Origin: Pseudoroseomonas cervicalis
GTDB taxonomy: Bacteria; Pseudomonadota; Alphaproteobacteria; Acetobacterales; Acetobacteraceae
Direction: 5' to 3'
Assembly: GCF_030818485.1 (NCBI RefSeq)
Contig: NZ_JAUTAJ010000004.1
Location: forward strand, 909,001-973,000
Length of the DNA: 64,000 bases
Within the stretch, counting starts at the first letter, position 1. Each line of letters begins with the position of its first letter. A model generated the notes under the pieces. That model did not search any database. It saw only the letters and a list, made by a program, of their open reading frames with translations, and was not told the DNA's origin. Below, piece after piece: positions 18,080 to 26,632 of the stretch. Position numbers and translations under genes: made by a program.

Positions 18080-19183
18080 ATGGGCGAGGATCAACAGGAG
18101 CGGGAGGGCACGCCGATCACCGGCGTTCCCGCCCTGCTCAGGCTCGCGGGGATTGGCGTGGTGCTGGCGGCTGCCGCGGGTGGCTTTGCCTATGCGGGTG
18201 GGTGGCTGACCCCCTCCCGGCTGTCGCCCCAGCGCCTGGTCGGGCAGCTTGAGGCCAATGCGGGGACCCATCCCGGGTTCCGCCGCAACCACGCCAAGGG
18301 GGTCTGCATCGCGGGCAGCTTCACCAGCAGCGGCGCGGGGCGGGAATGGTCGCGCGCCACGATGTTCCAGGCGGGCACGGTGCCGGTGCTGGGCCGCTTC
18401 GCGCTGCCGGGTGGCAATCCCTTCGTGCCTGATGCCGCGGTGCCGGTGCGCAGCATGGCCTTGCAGCTGACAGGCCCGGATGGCGCCGTCTGGAGGACGG
18501 GGATGAACAGTTCGCCTGTCTTCCCCGTCCGCACGGCGGCCGACTTCTTTGCCCTGCAGCAGGCCAGCGCGCCCGATCCGGCCACCGGCCGACCCGATCC
18601 GGCGAGAATGCAGGCCTTCCTGGCCGGGCACCCCGAAACCGTCAGGGCGCTGGCGTCGGGGAGATCCTTCCCGCCCTCCTCCGGCCTCGGCAACGGTACC
18701 TATCACAGCGTCAACGCCTTCCTGCTGGTGAATGGCGAGGGGCGGCAGACACCGGTGCGCTGGGCCATGGTGCCCGAACAGCCCTTCGCCCCCTTCGACG
18801 CCCGGGCCTCCACTGGCCGAGACACGGTGTTCGAAGACCTCGCCGCAGAGGTCGCGAAGGGCCCGCTGCGCTGGCGCCTGGTCATGACGCTCGCCGGGCC
18901 TGGCGATCAGACCGCCGATGCGACGGTCATCTGGCCGGCGGATCGTCGCCGGGTGGAGTTCGGCGTCCTGACCATCTCCCGTGTGGAGAGCGAGGATGAG
19001 GGCGCCTGCCGCGACATCAATTTCGATCCGCTGACCCTGCCGGATGGCGTCGCCGCCTCCGAGGACCCGCTCCTGAGTGCCCGCTCGGCTGCCTATGCGC
19101 GCTCGGCCCGGCTGCGCGACGGGGAGGCGAAGTCACCCAGCGCCATCTCGCTGCATGCGGTCAGCCAAAGGACGACACCATGA
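18080..19183 (+). CDS. Catalase-family heme peroxidase (SrpA-like), membrane-anchored
   Basis: Mini-catalase of 367 residues with one N-terminal hydrophobic segment (about 19-40), so probably anchored facing the periplasm. The distal histidine is H71 in RRNHAKGVC, and the proximal heme tyrosine is Y339 in DPLLSARSAAYARS. SrpA-type proteins act as peroxidases rather than fast catalases. Downstream cytochrome b561 overlaps by ATGA, suggesting that electrons are passed from the quinone pool via b561 to this heme to reduce peroxide; that coupling is inferred. Expression is probably driven by the ECF factor encoded divergently. Confidence 0.88.
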   Translation: MGEDQQEREGTPITGVPALLRLAGIGVVLAAAAGGFAYAGGWLTPSRLSPQRLVGQLEANAGTHPGFRRNHAKGVCIAGSFTSSGAGREWSRATMFQAGTVPVLGRFALPGGNPFVPDAAVPVRSMALQLTGPDGAVWRTGMNSSPVFPVRTAADFFALQQASAPDPATGRPDPARMQAFLAGHPETVRALASGRSFPPSSGLGNGTYHSVNAFLLVNGEGRQTPVRWAMVPEQPFAPFDARASTGRDTVFEDLAAEVAKGPLRWRLVMTLAGPGDQTADATVIWPADRRRVEFGVLTISRVESEDEGACRDINFDPLTLPDGVAASEDPLLSARSAAYARSARLRDGEAKSPSAISLHAVSQRTTP

Positions 19184-19698
19184 CACGCTTCGACCCTGTG
19201 GCGCGGCTGCTGCACTGGCTGATGGCGGTGCTGATCCTGGCCATGCTGCTCATTGGCGTCGGCATGGTATCGACCGTGTCGGAACGCTACGCGACGCTGG
19301 TTGCCATCCACCGGCCCTTGGGCGTGGCGATCCTGTGTCTCGCGGCCCTGCGCCTGGCGAACCGCCTGCGGCGCCCGGCGCCCCCGCTGCCCAGGGATCT
19401 GCCTGCCTGGCAAGGCTTCGCCGCGCGCGCATCGCACCTGTTGCTGTACGGGCTGATGCTGGGGCTGCCGCTGATCGGATGGGCCATGCAGTCGGCCGGT
19501 CAGGTGCCGATCCTGCTGTATGGGCAACTGTCCCTGCCACCCATCCTCCCGGCCTCGCCGGTCCTGCATGCCTTGCTGCGCTCCGCCCATCAGGTCCTGG
19601 CCTATGGCCTCTTCCTGCTGATCCTGCTGCATGTGGCAGCGGCGCTGATGCATCGCTTCATCCGCCGGGACGGCGTCTTCCGGAGCATGGCACCGTGA
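19180..19698 (+). CDS. Cytochrome b561
   Basis: Four-helix diheme membrane cytochrome of 172 residues. Histidines expected to ligate heme are in ARLLHWLMAV (H12), VAIHRPLGVAIL, RASHLLLYGLML and HQVLAYGLFLLILLHVAAALMH. Such proteins move electrons between quinol and a periplasmic partner. The ATG overlaps the stop of the catalase-like gene, making that protein the likely partner. No terminator is obvious after it. Confidence 0.92.
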   Translation: MTRFDPVARLLHWLMAVLILAMLLIGVGMVSTVSERYATLVAIHRPLGVAILCLAALRLANRLRRPAPPLPRDLPAWQGFAARASHLLLYGLMLGLPLIGWAMQSAGQVPILLYGQLSLPPILPASPVLHALLRSAHQVLAYGLFLLILLHVAAALMHRFIRRDGVFRSMAP

Positions 19699-19798
19699 CG
19701 CCGCCACGCCATCGCTGAGGGGAGGCCTGGCGGGCGCAGGATCCCAGCCCATCGCCGGCGAGGATGCGGCTGGGCGTCGGCCTGCTGTGCTTTGACGA

Positions 19799-20025
19799 TC
19801 AGCGCCCCCGGTCACCAGCACCCCACGGCTCTGCGTCTTTCCAACCCGGCCGCGACAACCGCTCTGCCAGGAACTCCGCCAGCGCCTCGTCCTTCGCGGG
19901 CCGGTTCCGTGTCTTCGGTATGACGAAGTAGAGCCCGCCCGGCGCCAATCGCCAGTCGGCCAGCAGCGCTTCCAACCGGCCTGCGGCCAGATGCTCCGCC
20001 GCGATGAATTCCGGCAGCTGCCCGT
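19799..20025 (-). pseudogene. LysR regulator C-terminal remnant
   Basis: On the minus strand a frame without a start reads LPEFIAAEHLAAGRL, then LAPGGLYFVIPKTRNRPAKD and a short tail to a TGA at 19799. This is the typical C-terminal end of a GcvA/DsdC-like LysR effector domain. The homology stops near 20020 and no helix-turn-helix part follows upstream, where the RraA remnant begins. I read it as a truncated, dead regulator left by a deletion. The opposite strand here has no gene. Confidence 0.6.
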
Positions 20026-20192
20026 GACTTCGCCCGGGGGAGGGCGGCGCTGTCGGGACGCGGTGCCAGGCGCCGGGTCTGGCTGATCCACCTCACCACC
20101 GATGGGATGGGCGCCCGGGGATGCCGGCGAAGGGGCAATTTGACGCTTGCGGCCCTCCTTCGAATTCGCCTATTTCGGAACGGCGTTACGTT

Positions 20193-20208
20193 TTTCGGCT
20201 TTACGAAA
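20193..20208. promoter_or_regulatory. Possible IclR-type operator
   Basis: TTTCG-N6-CGAAA inverted arms lie in an unusually AT-rich 70-base patch upstream of the RraA fragment. IclR regulators often bind TTTCG/CGAAA half-sites; no IclR gene is in the window. Confidence 0.3.
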
Positions 20209-20240
20209 CCGGAACCGTAACCCTGCCAAACGAAACGGCG

Positions 20241-20704
20241 CATCAGAAGGCGCCCACGCCCGGGAGGGGATCGGCCTTGGCCACTGGATTCCGCATTCTC
20301 CAGCGCAGCCGCGCGGTCGCGCCTGAGCGGGGCGAGCGCTTCCGCGCCCTGCCCGTGGCGAATGTCAGCGACGTGATGGCGCGCCTGGCGGCGGGCGGCG
20401 CGCGGCTGCGCCCGATGCATGCCCCGCGCGCGGCGCTGGCCGGCCCGGCGCTGACGGTGAAGACGCGCCCCGGCGACAATCTGATGATCCACAAGGCGAT
20501 CGCCCTGGCCCAGCCCGGCGATGTCATCATCGTCGATGCCGGCGTCGACCTGGCCAATGCGCTGATCGGCGAGCAGATGGTGCGGCGCCGCCCGGGCGGC
20601 ATCGTGCTGAACGGCACGATCCGCGACAGCGCCGCCATCCGCGCGCAGGATTTCCCGGTCTTCGCCACGGGCACCGAGTTCATCCACACCCCTGTGCCGG
20701 TGCA
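20241..20704 (+). pseudogene. RraA/HMG-aldolase family protein, C-terminally truncated
   Basis: The frame shows the RraA fold: VANVSDVMARL, GPALTVKTRPGDNLMIHKAI, GDVIIVDAG and GGIVLNGTIRDS, including the G-X20-R-D pattern used by class II pyruvate aldolases of this family. Homology ends at about PVFATGTEF (20680-20700), where a complete protein would continue for 40-70 residues. The sequence then switches, in another reading frame, to the tail of a TctC protein. The start is unclear, since no good ribosome site precedes the homology. It probably once degraded 4-carboxy-4-hydroxy-2-oxoadipate or a similar substrate. Confidence 0.65.
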
Positions 20705-21112
20705 GGCCAGGTCAAGAACGCCGCCCCGGCGCGCCATATCGACGTGGCGGGCATTCATCTTGGCGAGATCGGCATGCTCGGCCAGGACAGGCCGGCGCTG
20801 CGGCCGCTGGCGGGGATCGGCGCGAAGTGCTGGGACATGAGTCCGGATGTGCCGACTTCCCGGGAGCTCGGCTACGAGGTGCGGATGACCAGCAAGCGCG
20901 GCATCGGCGTGCCGCGCGGCGCTCCGGACGCCATCGCCCTGCAACTGCAGGAGGCCATCGCCCGCACGGTGGCCAAGCCGGACTGGGCGGAGAGGGCGCG
21001 GCAGCTGGAACTGCCCCTGGCCTGTCTGCCCGGCGCGGAATGGGAAGCGCCGATGCCGGCGCAGGAAGCCCGCCCCCGTCAGATCTGGGAGAAAACTCCA
21101 TGGCAACAGTGA
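20705..21112 (+). pseudogene. TctC/Bug solute-binding protein, C-terminal fragment
   Basis: In a frame different from the upstream RraA segment, residues read LGEIGMLGQDRPALRPLAG, SPDVPTSRELGYEVRMTSKRG, VPRGAPDAIALQLQEAIAR and LPGAEWEA, which is the last third of a Bug family binding protein. There is no signal peptide and no N-terminal two thirds. With the truncated RraA gene next to it, this marks a deletion that removed the end of one gene and the start of the next. The 3' end overlaps the next TctC gene by 13 bases, as in an original operon. Confidence 0.6.
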
Positions 21113-22086
21113 AGCTGAACCGTCGCGCTGCGCTCCTGGCCGCTGCCGCCACCCTGGCGGGCGGCAGGGCCGTGGCCCAGTCCGACACGGGTGGCTGGCC
21201 CAACCGCAGCGTTCGGGTGATCGTGCCCTACCCTGCGGGAGGCACGGCGGATGTGGCCGCCCGGCTGTTCTTCGCCGCCGTCTCCGCCCGGCTCGGCCAG
21301 CCCTTCGTCATCGAGAACCGGTCGGGCGCCACGGGCACGATTGGCGCCGCTGCGGCCGTCCAGGCAGCGCCGGACGGCTACACCGTGCTCTACGATGCCA
21401 CGGGCCTGTCGGTCACGCCCGCCCTGTTCCAGCGCCTGCCCTACGACCCGATGCGGGACCTGGTTCCGGTCTTCCGGGCCCTGACGGTGCCGCAGCTTGT
21501 GCTGGTGCATCCGTCCAGCCCCGCCAAGGATATCGCCGGGCTGATCAGGCTGGCCAAGGAGACGGCCCAGGGCCTGGATACCGGATCGGCCGGCAACGGC
21601 TCGATGCAGCACCTCGTCCTGGAGCGCTTCGCCCGGGCGGCGGGAGTGAAGTTGAACCATGTGCCCTATCGGGGCGGCGCCCCGGCGCTGAACGACCTCA
21701 TCGCACGTCAGATCCAGCTCTACTTCGGCAATGTGAACGTCTCGACGACCTTCGTGCGCGACGGCGCCTTGCGCGCCCTGGCCCATACCGGCCGCGGGCG
21801 TTTGGCGGCGCTGCCCGAGCTCCCGCCGCTTTCCGAGACGCTGCCGGGCTTCGAGACCTATGAGTGGAACGGCGTCTTCCTGCCGAAGGGCACGCCGCAG
21901 CCGATCGTGGATGCCCTGAGCGCGGCGCTCAATGCGGTCGTCACGGATCCTGTGCTGGCGGAAAAGCTGCGCGCCGCAGACCTGGAGGCGGGGCCGAACT
22001 CACCGGCCGAATTCACCCGGTTCTTCCGTGACCAGAGCACCTTCTGGCAAGGCTTCGTCCGCGAGGCCGGTATCCGGCTGGAGTAG
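21100..22086 (+). CDS. TctC/Bug family tripartite tricarboxylate binding protein
   Basis: Periplasmic solute receptor of 328 residues. A Tat-like signal peptide (MATVKLNRRAALLAAAATLAGG) ends at RAVAQ. Family marks are VRVIVPYPAGGTADVAARL, FVIENRSGATGTIGAAAAVQAAPDGYT, LNHVPYRGGAPALNDLIA. No TctA/TctB membrane genes are nearby, as is normal for the many orphan Bug receptors. ATG 21100 follows GGGAGA. It is followed after four bases by an amidohydrolase gene, whose substrate it may capture. Confidence 0.9.
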   Translation: MATVKLNRRAALLAAAATLAGGRAVAQSDTGGWPNRSVRVIVPYPAGGTADVAARLFFAAVSARLGQPFVIENRSGATGTIGAAAAVQAAPDGYTVLYDATGLSVTPALFQRLPYDPMRDLVPVFRALTVPQLVLVHPSSPAKDIAGLIRLAKETAQGLDTGSAGNGSMQHLVLERFARAAGVKLNHVPYRGGAPALNDLIARQIQLYFGNVNVSTTFVRDGALRALAHTGRGRLAALPELPPLSETLPGFETYEWNGVFLPKGTPQPIVDALSAALNAVVTDPVLAEKLRAADLEAGPNSPAEFTRFFRDQSTFWQGFVREAGIRLE

Positions 22087-22090
22087 GGGC

Positions 22091-23140
22091 ATGAGTGTCC
22101 CCAAGCATTCCTCTCCGCACATCCCCGTGCGGGAGGATTGGCTGGCGCAGGTGCGGGAGGAGATCCTGGACCCATCGCTGCCCATCGTGGACCCGCACCA
22201 CCATCTCTGGGACCGGCCCGGGTCCCGCTATCTGCTCGACGAGTTGCTGCGCGACACCGGCAGCGGGCATGACGTCCGGGCCACGGTCTATGTGCAGGCG
22301 CGTGGCATGTACCGGGCCGGCGGTCCTGAGGATCTGCGCTCCCTTGGCGAGACGGAGTTCGCCAATGGCGTGGCGGCACAGAGCGCCAGCGGTCTCTACG
22401 GCCCGATCCGCGCCTGCGCGGGCATTGTTGGCATGGTGGACCTGATGCTGGGCGATGCCGTGGCGCCGCTGCTGGAGCAGCATCTCCGGGCGGGCGGGGA
22501 TCGCTTCCGCGGCATCCGCAACCAGACCGCCTGGCATGAGCTGCCGGAGATCAACTCCAATCCGGTTCCACCGCGGAAAGGCCTGCTGTCGGAACCCGCC
22601 TTTCTGCGCGGCGCCGGTCGGTTGCGCGAATATGGCCTGTCCCTGGACGTCTGGGCCTACCACACGCAGCTCGACGAGGTGACGGCCTTGGCGCGCGCGC
22701 TGCCGGACCTGCCCGTGATTCTCGACCATGCGGGCGGGCCGCTGGGCGCCGGTCCTTACGCAGGGCGGCGGGATGAAGTCTTCGCGGAGTGGAGCGCGCG
22801 GATGCGCCATCTCGCGCAATGTCCGAACGTCACCGTGAAGCTCGGCGGGCTGGGCATGGCGGTGAACGGTTTTGGCTTCGAGCAGCAGCCCCTGCCGCCC
22901 GGTTCGGAGCAGCTGGCGAAAGCCTGGCGTCCCTATATCGAGTTCTGCATCGAGACCTTCGGCCCGACGCGCTGCATGTTCGAGAGCAATTTCCCGGTCG
23001 ACAAGGGCAGCTACGGATACGCGGTGCTGTGGAATGCCTTCAAGCGTCTCGTGTCCGGCGCCTCCGCTGACGAGAAATCCGCCCTGTTCAGCGCGACCGC
23101 CACACGGGTCTACCGGCTGCAGCCGGAAAGCATGTCGTGA
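22091..23140 (+). CDS. Amidohydrolase 2 family metal-dependent hydrolase
   Basis: TIM-barrel hydrolase of 349 residues. The first-strand metal motif is DPHHHLWD (H36-H38 region), with later VILDHAGG and RCMFESNFPVD. These fit the amidohydrolase 2 group (2-pyrone-4,6-dicarboxylate lactonase, L-rhamnono/fuconolactonase, ACMSD-like). The ATG at 22091 lies four bases after the TctC stop, and the stop overlaps the next ATG (TGATG). Lactone hydrolysis is the likeliest reaction; the substrate is unknown. Confidence 0.85.
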   Translation: MSVPKHSSPHIPVREDWLAQVREEILDPSLPIVDPHHHLWDRPGSRYLLDELLRDTGSGHDVRATVYVQARGMYRAGGPEDLRSLGETEFANGVAAQSASGLYGPIRACAGIVGMVDLMLGDAVAPLLEQHLRAGGDRFRGIRNQTAWHELPEINSNPVPPRKGLLSEPAFLRGAGRLREYGLSLDVWAYHTQLDEVTALARALPDLPVILDHAGGPLGAGPYAGRRDEVFAEWSARMRHLAQCPNVTVKLGGLGMAVNGFGFEQQPLPPGSEQLAKAWRPYIEFCIETFGPTRCMFESNFPVDKGSYGYAVLWNAFKRLVSGASADEKSALFSATATRVYRLQPESMS

Positions 23141-24426
23141 TGTCAGGCGCGGAGCGGCGCGGCATCGGCGCCCCCGATGTCGCTATGGGAATGGGTGAGA
23201 CGGAGGGTGCGCTCGGCGCGCCGCCGGGTTCCACCCGGCCAATGGTCCGCGAGGTGCCGCGGAGGATGCGGCGCATCCTCAGCCTGGACGATCTGGAGAA
23301 GGCGGCCCGGCGCCATCTGCCGCGACCGATCTTCGGCTATGTGTCCGGCGCGGCGGAGGACAATCTGTCCCGCGCCGACAACCGCCAGGCCTTCGCGGAG
23401 TACCGCTTCGTCACGCGCATCCTGCGGAACGTCTCCGGGCGCAGCCAGGCGACCGAGCTGTTCGGCCGCACCTACGCCATGCCGTTCGGCATTGCGCCCA
23501 TGGGAATCAGCGCCCTGATCGCCTATCGGGGCGACCTCGTGCTCGCGCGGGCCGCTCGGCAGCTCGACATCCCGATGATCATGAGCGGCTCCTCGCTGAT
23601 CCGGCTGGAGGAGGTGTTCGAGGCCAATCCGGAGATGTGGTTCCAGGCCTACCTGCCGGGGGAGCCGGACCGTATCGCCGGGCTGGTGGAGCGCGTGGCA
23701 CGGGCGGGGATCGGCACCCTGGTGCTGACGGTCGACACCGCCGTGCTGGCCAACCGCGAGAACAACATCCGGAGCGGCTTCTCCACCCCGCTGCGCCCCA
23801 GCCTCCGCCTCGCCTGGGACGGGATGGTGCGGCCGGATTGGACGATCAACACCTTCCTCCGCACCCTGTGGCGGCACGGCATGCCGCATTTCGAGAACTC
23901 CTACGCCACGCGCGGCGCGCCCATCATGTCGGGCGCCGTCGTGCGCGACTTCGGACGGAAGGATCATCTGGACTGGGGGCACCTTGGACAGATCCGGCGG
24001 CAATGGAAGGGGCGCCTGATCATCAAGGGCATCCTGCATCCCGACGACGCGAGGATGGCGCGTGACGCGGGGGCGGATGGCATCATCCTGTCCAATCACG
24101 GCGGCCGGCAACTCGATGGCGCGGTGTCGCCGCTGCGCATCCTGCCCGCGGCCGTGGAGGCCGCGCGCGGCATCCCGGTGATGATGGATTGCGGCATCCG
24201 GCGTGGCACGGACGTCTTGAAGGCGCTGGCCCTGGGGGCCGCTTTTGTCTTCATCGGCCGCCCCTTCGTCTATGCCGCCGCGCTGGCCGGGGAGGCAGGG
24301 GTGATGCACGCCGCCAACCTGCTGGGCGCGGAGGTCATGCGGGACCTGGGATTGCTGGGCGCCTCGGCCCCGTCCGAAATCGGCGCGGATCAGCTGCTCC
24401 GCCTCGAAGCCGGCTCCCGTGTCTGA
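23140..24426 (+). CDS. FMN-dependent alpha-hydroxy acid dehydrogenase (LldD-like)
   Basis: Flavoprotein of 428 residues from ATG 23140. The (S)-2-hydroxyacid oxidase fold shows in RRILSLDDLEKAARRHLPRPIFGYVSGAAEDN, SNHGGRQLDGAVSPLRILP (catalytic His and Arg) and ALGAAFVFIGRPFVYAAAL (phosphate site). Reactions in this family oxidise L-lactate, glycolate or mandelate to the 2-oxoacid. About 43 residues before the conserved start have no counterpart, so MRRILSL at 23269 is an alternative start. Encoded between two TctC-amidohydrolase pairs, it probably oxidises a hydroxyacid released by those hydrolases. Confidence 0.88.
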   Translation: MSGAERRGIGAPDVAMGMGETEGALGAPPGSTRPMVREVPRRMRRILSLDDLEKAARRHLPRPIFGYVSGAAEDNLSRADNRQAFAEYRFVTRILRNVSGRSQATELFGRTYAMPFGIAPMGISALIAYRGDLVLARAARQLDIPMIMSGSSLIRLEEVFEANPEMWFQAYLPGEPDRIAGLVERVARAGIGTLVLTVDTAVLANRENNIRSGFSTPLRPSLRLAWDGMVRPDWTINTFLRTLWRHGMPHFENSYATRGAPIMSGAVVRDFGRKDHLDWGHLGQIRRQWKGRLIIKGILHPDDARMARDAGADGIILSNHGGRQLDGAVSPLRILPAAVEAARGIPVMMDCGIRRGTDVLKALALGAAFVFIGRPFVYAAALAGEAGVMHAANLLGAEVMRDLGLLGASAPSEIGADQLLRLEAGSRV

Positions 24427-24556
24427 CGGCTGCAGGCCGAACCGCCATGGGTCCGGGAAACATCCCTGCGCTGTCCGGCTGTGCCGCACAGCATGCCCGA
24501 CGCCAAGGACCGCAAAGGTCCGCTGACCAGCCAGACATCGAAGGAGGCCAGCAGTC

Positions 24557-25531
24557 ATGATCCAACGTCGAATTCTTTTCGCCACCATGGCTGCGGGCCT
24601 CGCGACGCCCGGGCTGGTGCGCGCGCAATCCTGGCCGACGCGGCCTTTGCGGATGGTGGTGGCGTATCCGCCCGGCGGCGCCGTGGATCTGGCGGGCCGT
24701 CTGATCGCCGACACGCTCGGCGCGCGGCTCGGGCAGCCGGTGGTGGTCGAGAACCGCACCGGCGGCGGCGGCACCATCGGCACGGCGGCGGTCGCGCATG
24801 CCGCACCGGACGGCTACACCCTTGGCGCCACCGCTGTGAACAGCCTCGCCATCAATCAGTACCTGTATCGCGATCTGCCCTACGCGCCGGAGAAGGATCT
24901 GCTGCCGGTGTCCCTCGCCTGGGAGGCGTCGCTGGTGGTGGTGGTGCCGGTCGACCATGTCCCGGCCAGGACGATCGCGGAGTTCGTGGCCTGGGCGAAG
25001 CAGCGGCGCGGCGGCATCGCCTTCGGCAGCTCCGGTGTCGGCACGACCGTGCACCTGTCCGGCGAGATGCTGTGTCGGCGCACGGGCATCCAGGGTGTCC
25101 ATGTGCCCTTCCGCGGTGGCGCCGATGCCCTCACCAGCATGCTGAGGGGCGACACGCAGCTCACCGTCGACAACCTGCCGACCGCCTTGTCCAACCTGCG
25201 GGGTGGCAGGCTGCGCCCACTGGCGGTGACCTCGGCTGAGCGGTCGCCGGACCTGCCGGACGTCCCCACCATGGCCGAGGCCGGAATCCCTGACTTCGTG
25301 GTGACGTCATGGGGTACGATCACCGTGCCCGCTGGCACGCCGGAGGCGGTGGTGAACCGCCTGTCGGACGCCATGCGCCAGGTGGCGGCCGATCCTGCCG
25401 TGCAGGAGCGCTTCCGCCCAACCGGCAACAGGCCGCTCGGCACGACGCCGCAGGAGGCCGCAGCCCGGGCGGCCCGGGAACGGCCGATGTGGGAGCAGCT
25501 CGTGCGCCTCTCCGGGGCGACGCTGGATTGA
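24557..25531 (+). CDS. TctC/Bug family tripartite tricarboxylate binding protein
   Basis: Second solute receptor of the module, 324 residues. The signal peptide is MIQRRILFATMAAGLATPGLVRAQ; the mature part has LRMVVAYPPGGAVDLAGRL, VVVENRTGGGGTIGTAAVAHAAPDGYT and VPFRGGADALTSML. It differs clearly from the receptor at 21.1 kb, so it is not a recent tandem copy. An amidohydrolase gene follows after five bases. Confidence 0.9.
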   Translation: MIQRRILFATMAAGLATPGLVRAQSWPTRPLRMVVAYPPGGAVDLAGRLIADTLGARLGQPVVVENRTGGGGTIGTAAVAHAAPDGYTLGATAVNSLAINQYLYRDLPYAPEKDLLPVSLAWEASLVVVVPVDHVPARTIAEFVAWAKQRRGGIAFGSSGVGTTVHLSGEMLCRRTGIQGVHVPFRGGADALTSMLRGDTQLTVDNLPTALSNLRGGRLRPLAVTSAERSPDLPDVPTMAEAGIPDFVVTSWGTITVPAGTPEAVVNRLSDAMRQVAADPAVQERFRPTGNRPLGTTPQEAAARAARERPMWEQLVRLSGATLD

Positions 25532-25536
25532 ACGGG

Positions 25537-26412
25537 ATGCAGGACAGGCAGGTGAGAGCTCCCTGGTCGGCGGGCGAAGGGCCGCCCCGTCACCATGTGC
25601 CGCCCGGGGCCACGGATTGCCATTTCCACGTCTACGACGCCCGCATGGCCTCCGTGCCAGGCACGCCGCACCACCCGGACGCGATGGAGGAAGGTTACCG
25701 CGCGCTGCAGCAGCGCCTTGGCCTGTCGCGGGGGGTGCTGGTGCAGCCTTCGGCCTATGGCACGGACAACAGGCGTCATCTGCGGGCCTTGGAAAGCCTG
25801 GGCCGTGCATCCTTCCGCATGGTGGCGGTGGTCGCCGCCGAGGTGACGGATGCGGAGCTGCGCGGGCTGGATGCGGCGGGGGTGTGCGGCGTCCGCTTCA
25901 ACGTCACCATGCCCGGCGTGCTGGGGCTGGCGGATCTGGAGCCCCTGGCGAAGCGCATCTCGGCGTTGGGCTGGCACATCCAGCTCAATGCGTCCGAGGC
26001 GCAGTTGCGTATGGCCCAGGATGTGCTGGCGCGGCTTCCCTGTCGGCTGGTGCTGGACCATCTGGGGCATGTTCCTCAGCCAGCCGGGCTGGACAGTGAT
26101 GCCTTCGGGATCATCGGGCGGCTGCTCGACGCGGGAAACACCTGGGTCAAGCTGTCCGGCCCCTACATCCGCAGCCAGGTCGGGGGGCCAGACTATCCGG
26201 ATGCCGGTGGCGTGGCGGCGGCGCTGGCGCGCCGGGCGCCCGAGCGCATCCTCTGGGGCACGGACTGGCCGCATCCGACCCGGCCTGTGGATGCGAAGCC
26301 AGACGATGCCAGGTTGCTTGACCTCGCGATGGAATGGGCGGGGTCCGACGCGGTGCGGCGCCGGATGCTGGTGGAGAACCCCGCCGAAGTCTACGGCTTC
26401 AGCGGGGTGTGA
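25537..26412 (+). CDS. Amidohydrolase 2 family hydrolase, PDC-lactonase-like (LigI group)
   Basis: TIM-barrel hydrolase of 291 residues. The metal motif is ATDCHFHVYD (H29, H31), later LVLDHLGH and ERILWGTDWPHP with the catalytic aspartate. This combination is close to 2-pyrone-4,6-dicarboxylate hydrolases. ATG 25537 is five bases after the TctC stop; a spacing of GGG before ATG is the only ribosome site. It is the last intact gene of the accessory region. Confidence 0.85.
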   Translation: MQDRQVRAPWSAGEGPPRHHVPPGATDCHFHVYDARMASVPGTPHHPDAMEEGYRALQQRLGLSRGVLVQPSAYGTDNRRHLRALESLGRASFRMVAVVAAEVTDAELRGLDAAGVCGVRFNVTMPGVLGLADLEPLAKRISALGWHIQLNASEAQLRMAQDVLARLPCRLVLDHLGHVPQPAGLDSDAFGIIGRLLDAGNTWVKLSGPYIRSQVGGPDYPDAGGVAAALARRAPERILWGTDWPHPTRPVDAKPDDARLLDLAMEWAGSDAVRRRMLVENPAEVYGFSGV

Positions 26413-26434
26413 CGTTTCCGGCGCCCGCCGCGCG

Positions 26435-26600
26435 CTATGATGCTCTCCGGGCTTCCCTCGTCGCCCGGGCGCATTCGTGCATCACGGCCAGCGCCCGCAT
26501 GGTTGGGTCGGTGCCGATGACGAAGGGGTTGCTGGCGGCCCTCGGCTTTGCGGCGAGCTTCGTGATCGCCTCACGGACGTCGGCCTCGCTCGGCTCATCA
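26435..26600 (-). pseudogene. Possible C-terminal remnant of an MBL-fold hydrolase
   Basis: The minus-strand frame reads DEPSEADVREAITKLAAKPR, ASNPFVIGTDPTMRALAVMH and ECARA before a stop. The NPFVIG...M...ECARA ending resembles the C-terminus of metallo-beta-lactamase-fold hydrolases. No metal-binding HxHxDH part exists upstream, and the frame is interrupted by the 17-bp duplication, so any gene is dead. Assignment by eye only. Confidence 0.35.
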
Positions 26601-26632
26601 GATTCTGGGCAGCACCAGATTCTGGGCAGCAC
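26599..26632. repeat. 17-bp exact tandem duplication
   Basis: CAGATTCTGGGCAGCAC occurs twice head to tail. Because 17 is not a multiple of three it shifts any reading frame across it, in keeping with decay of the flanking remnant. Confidence 0.9.
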
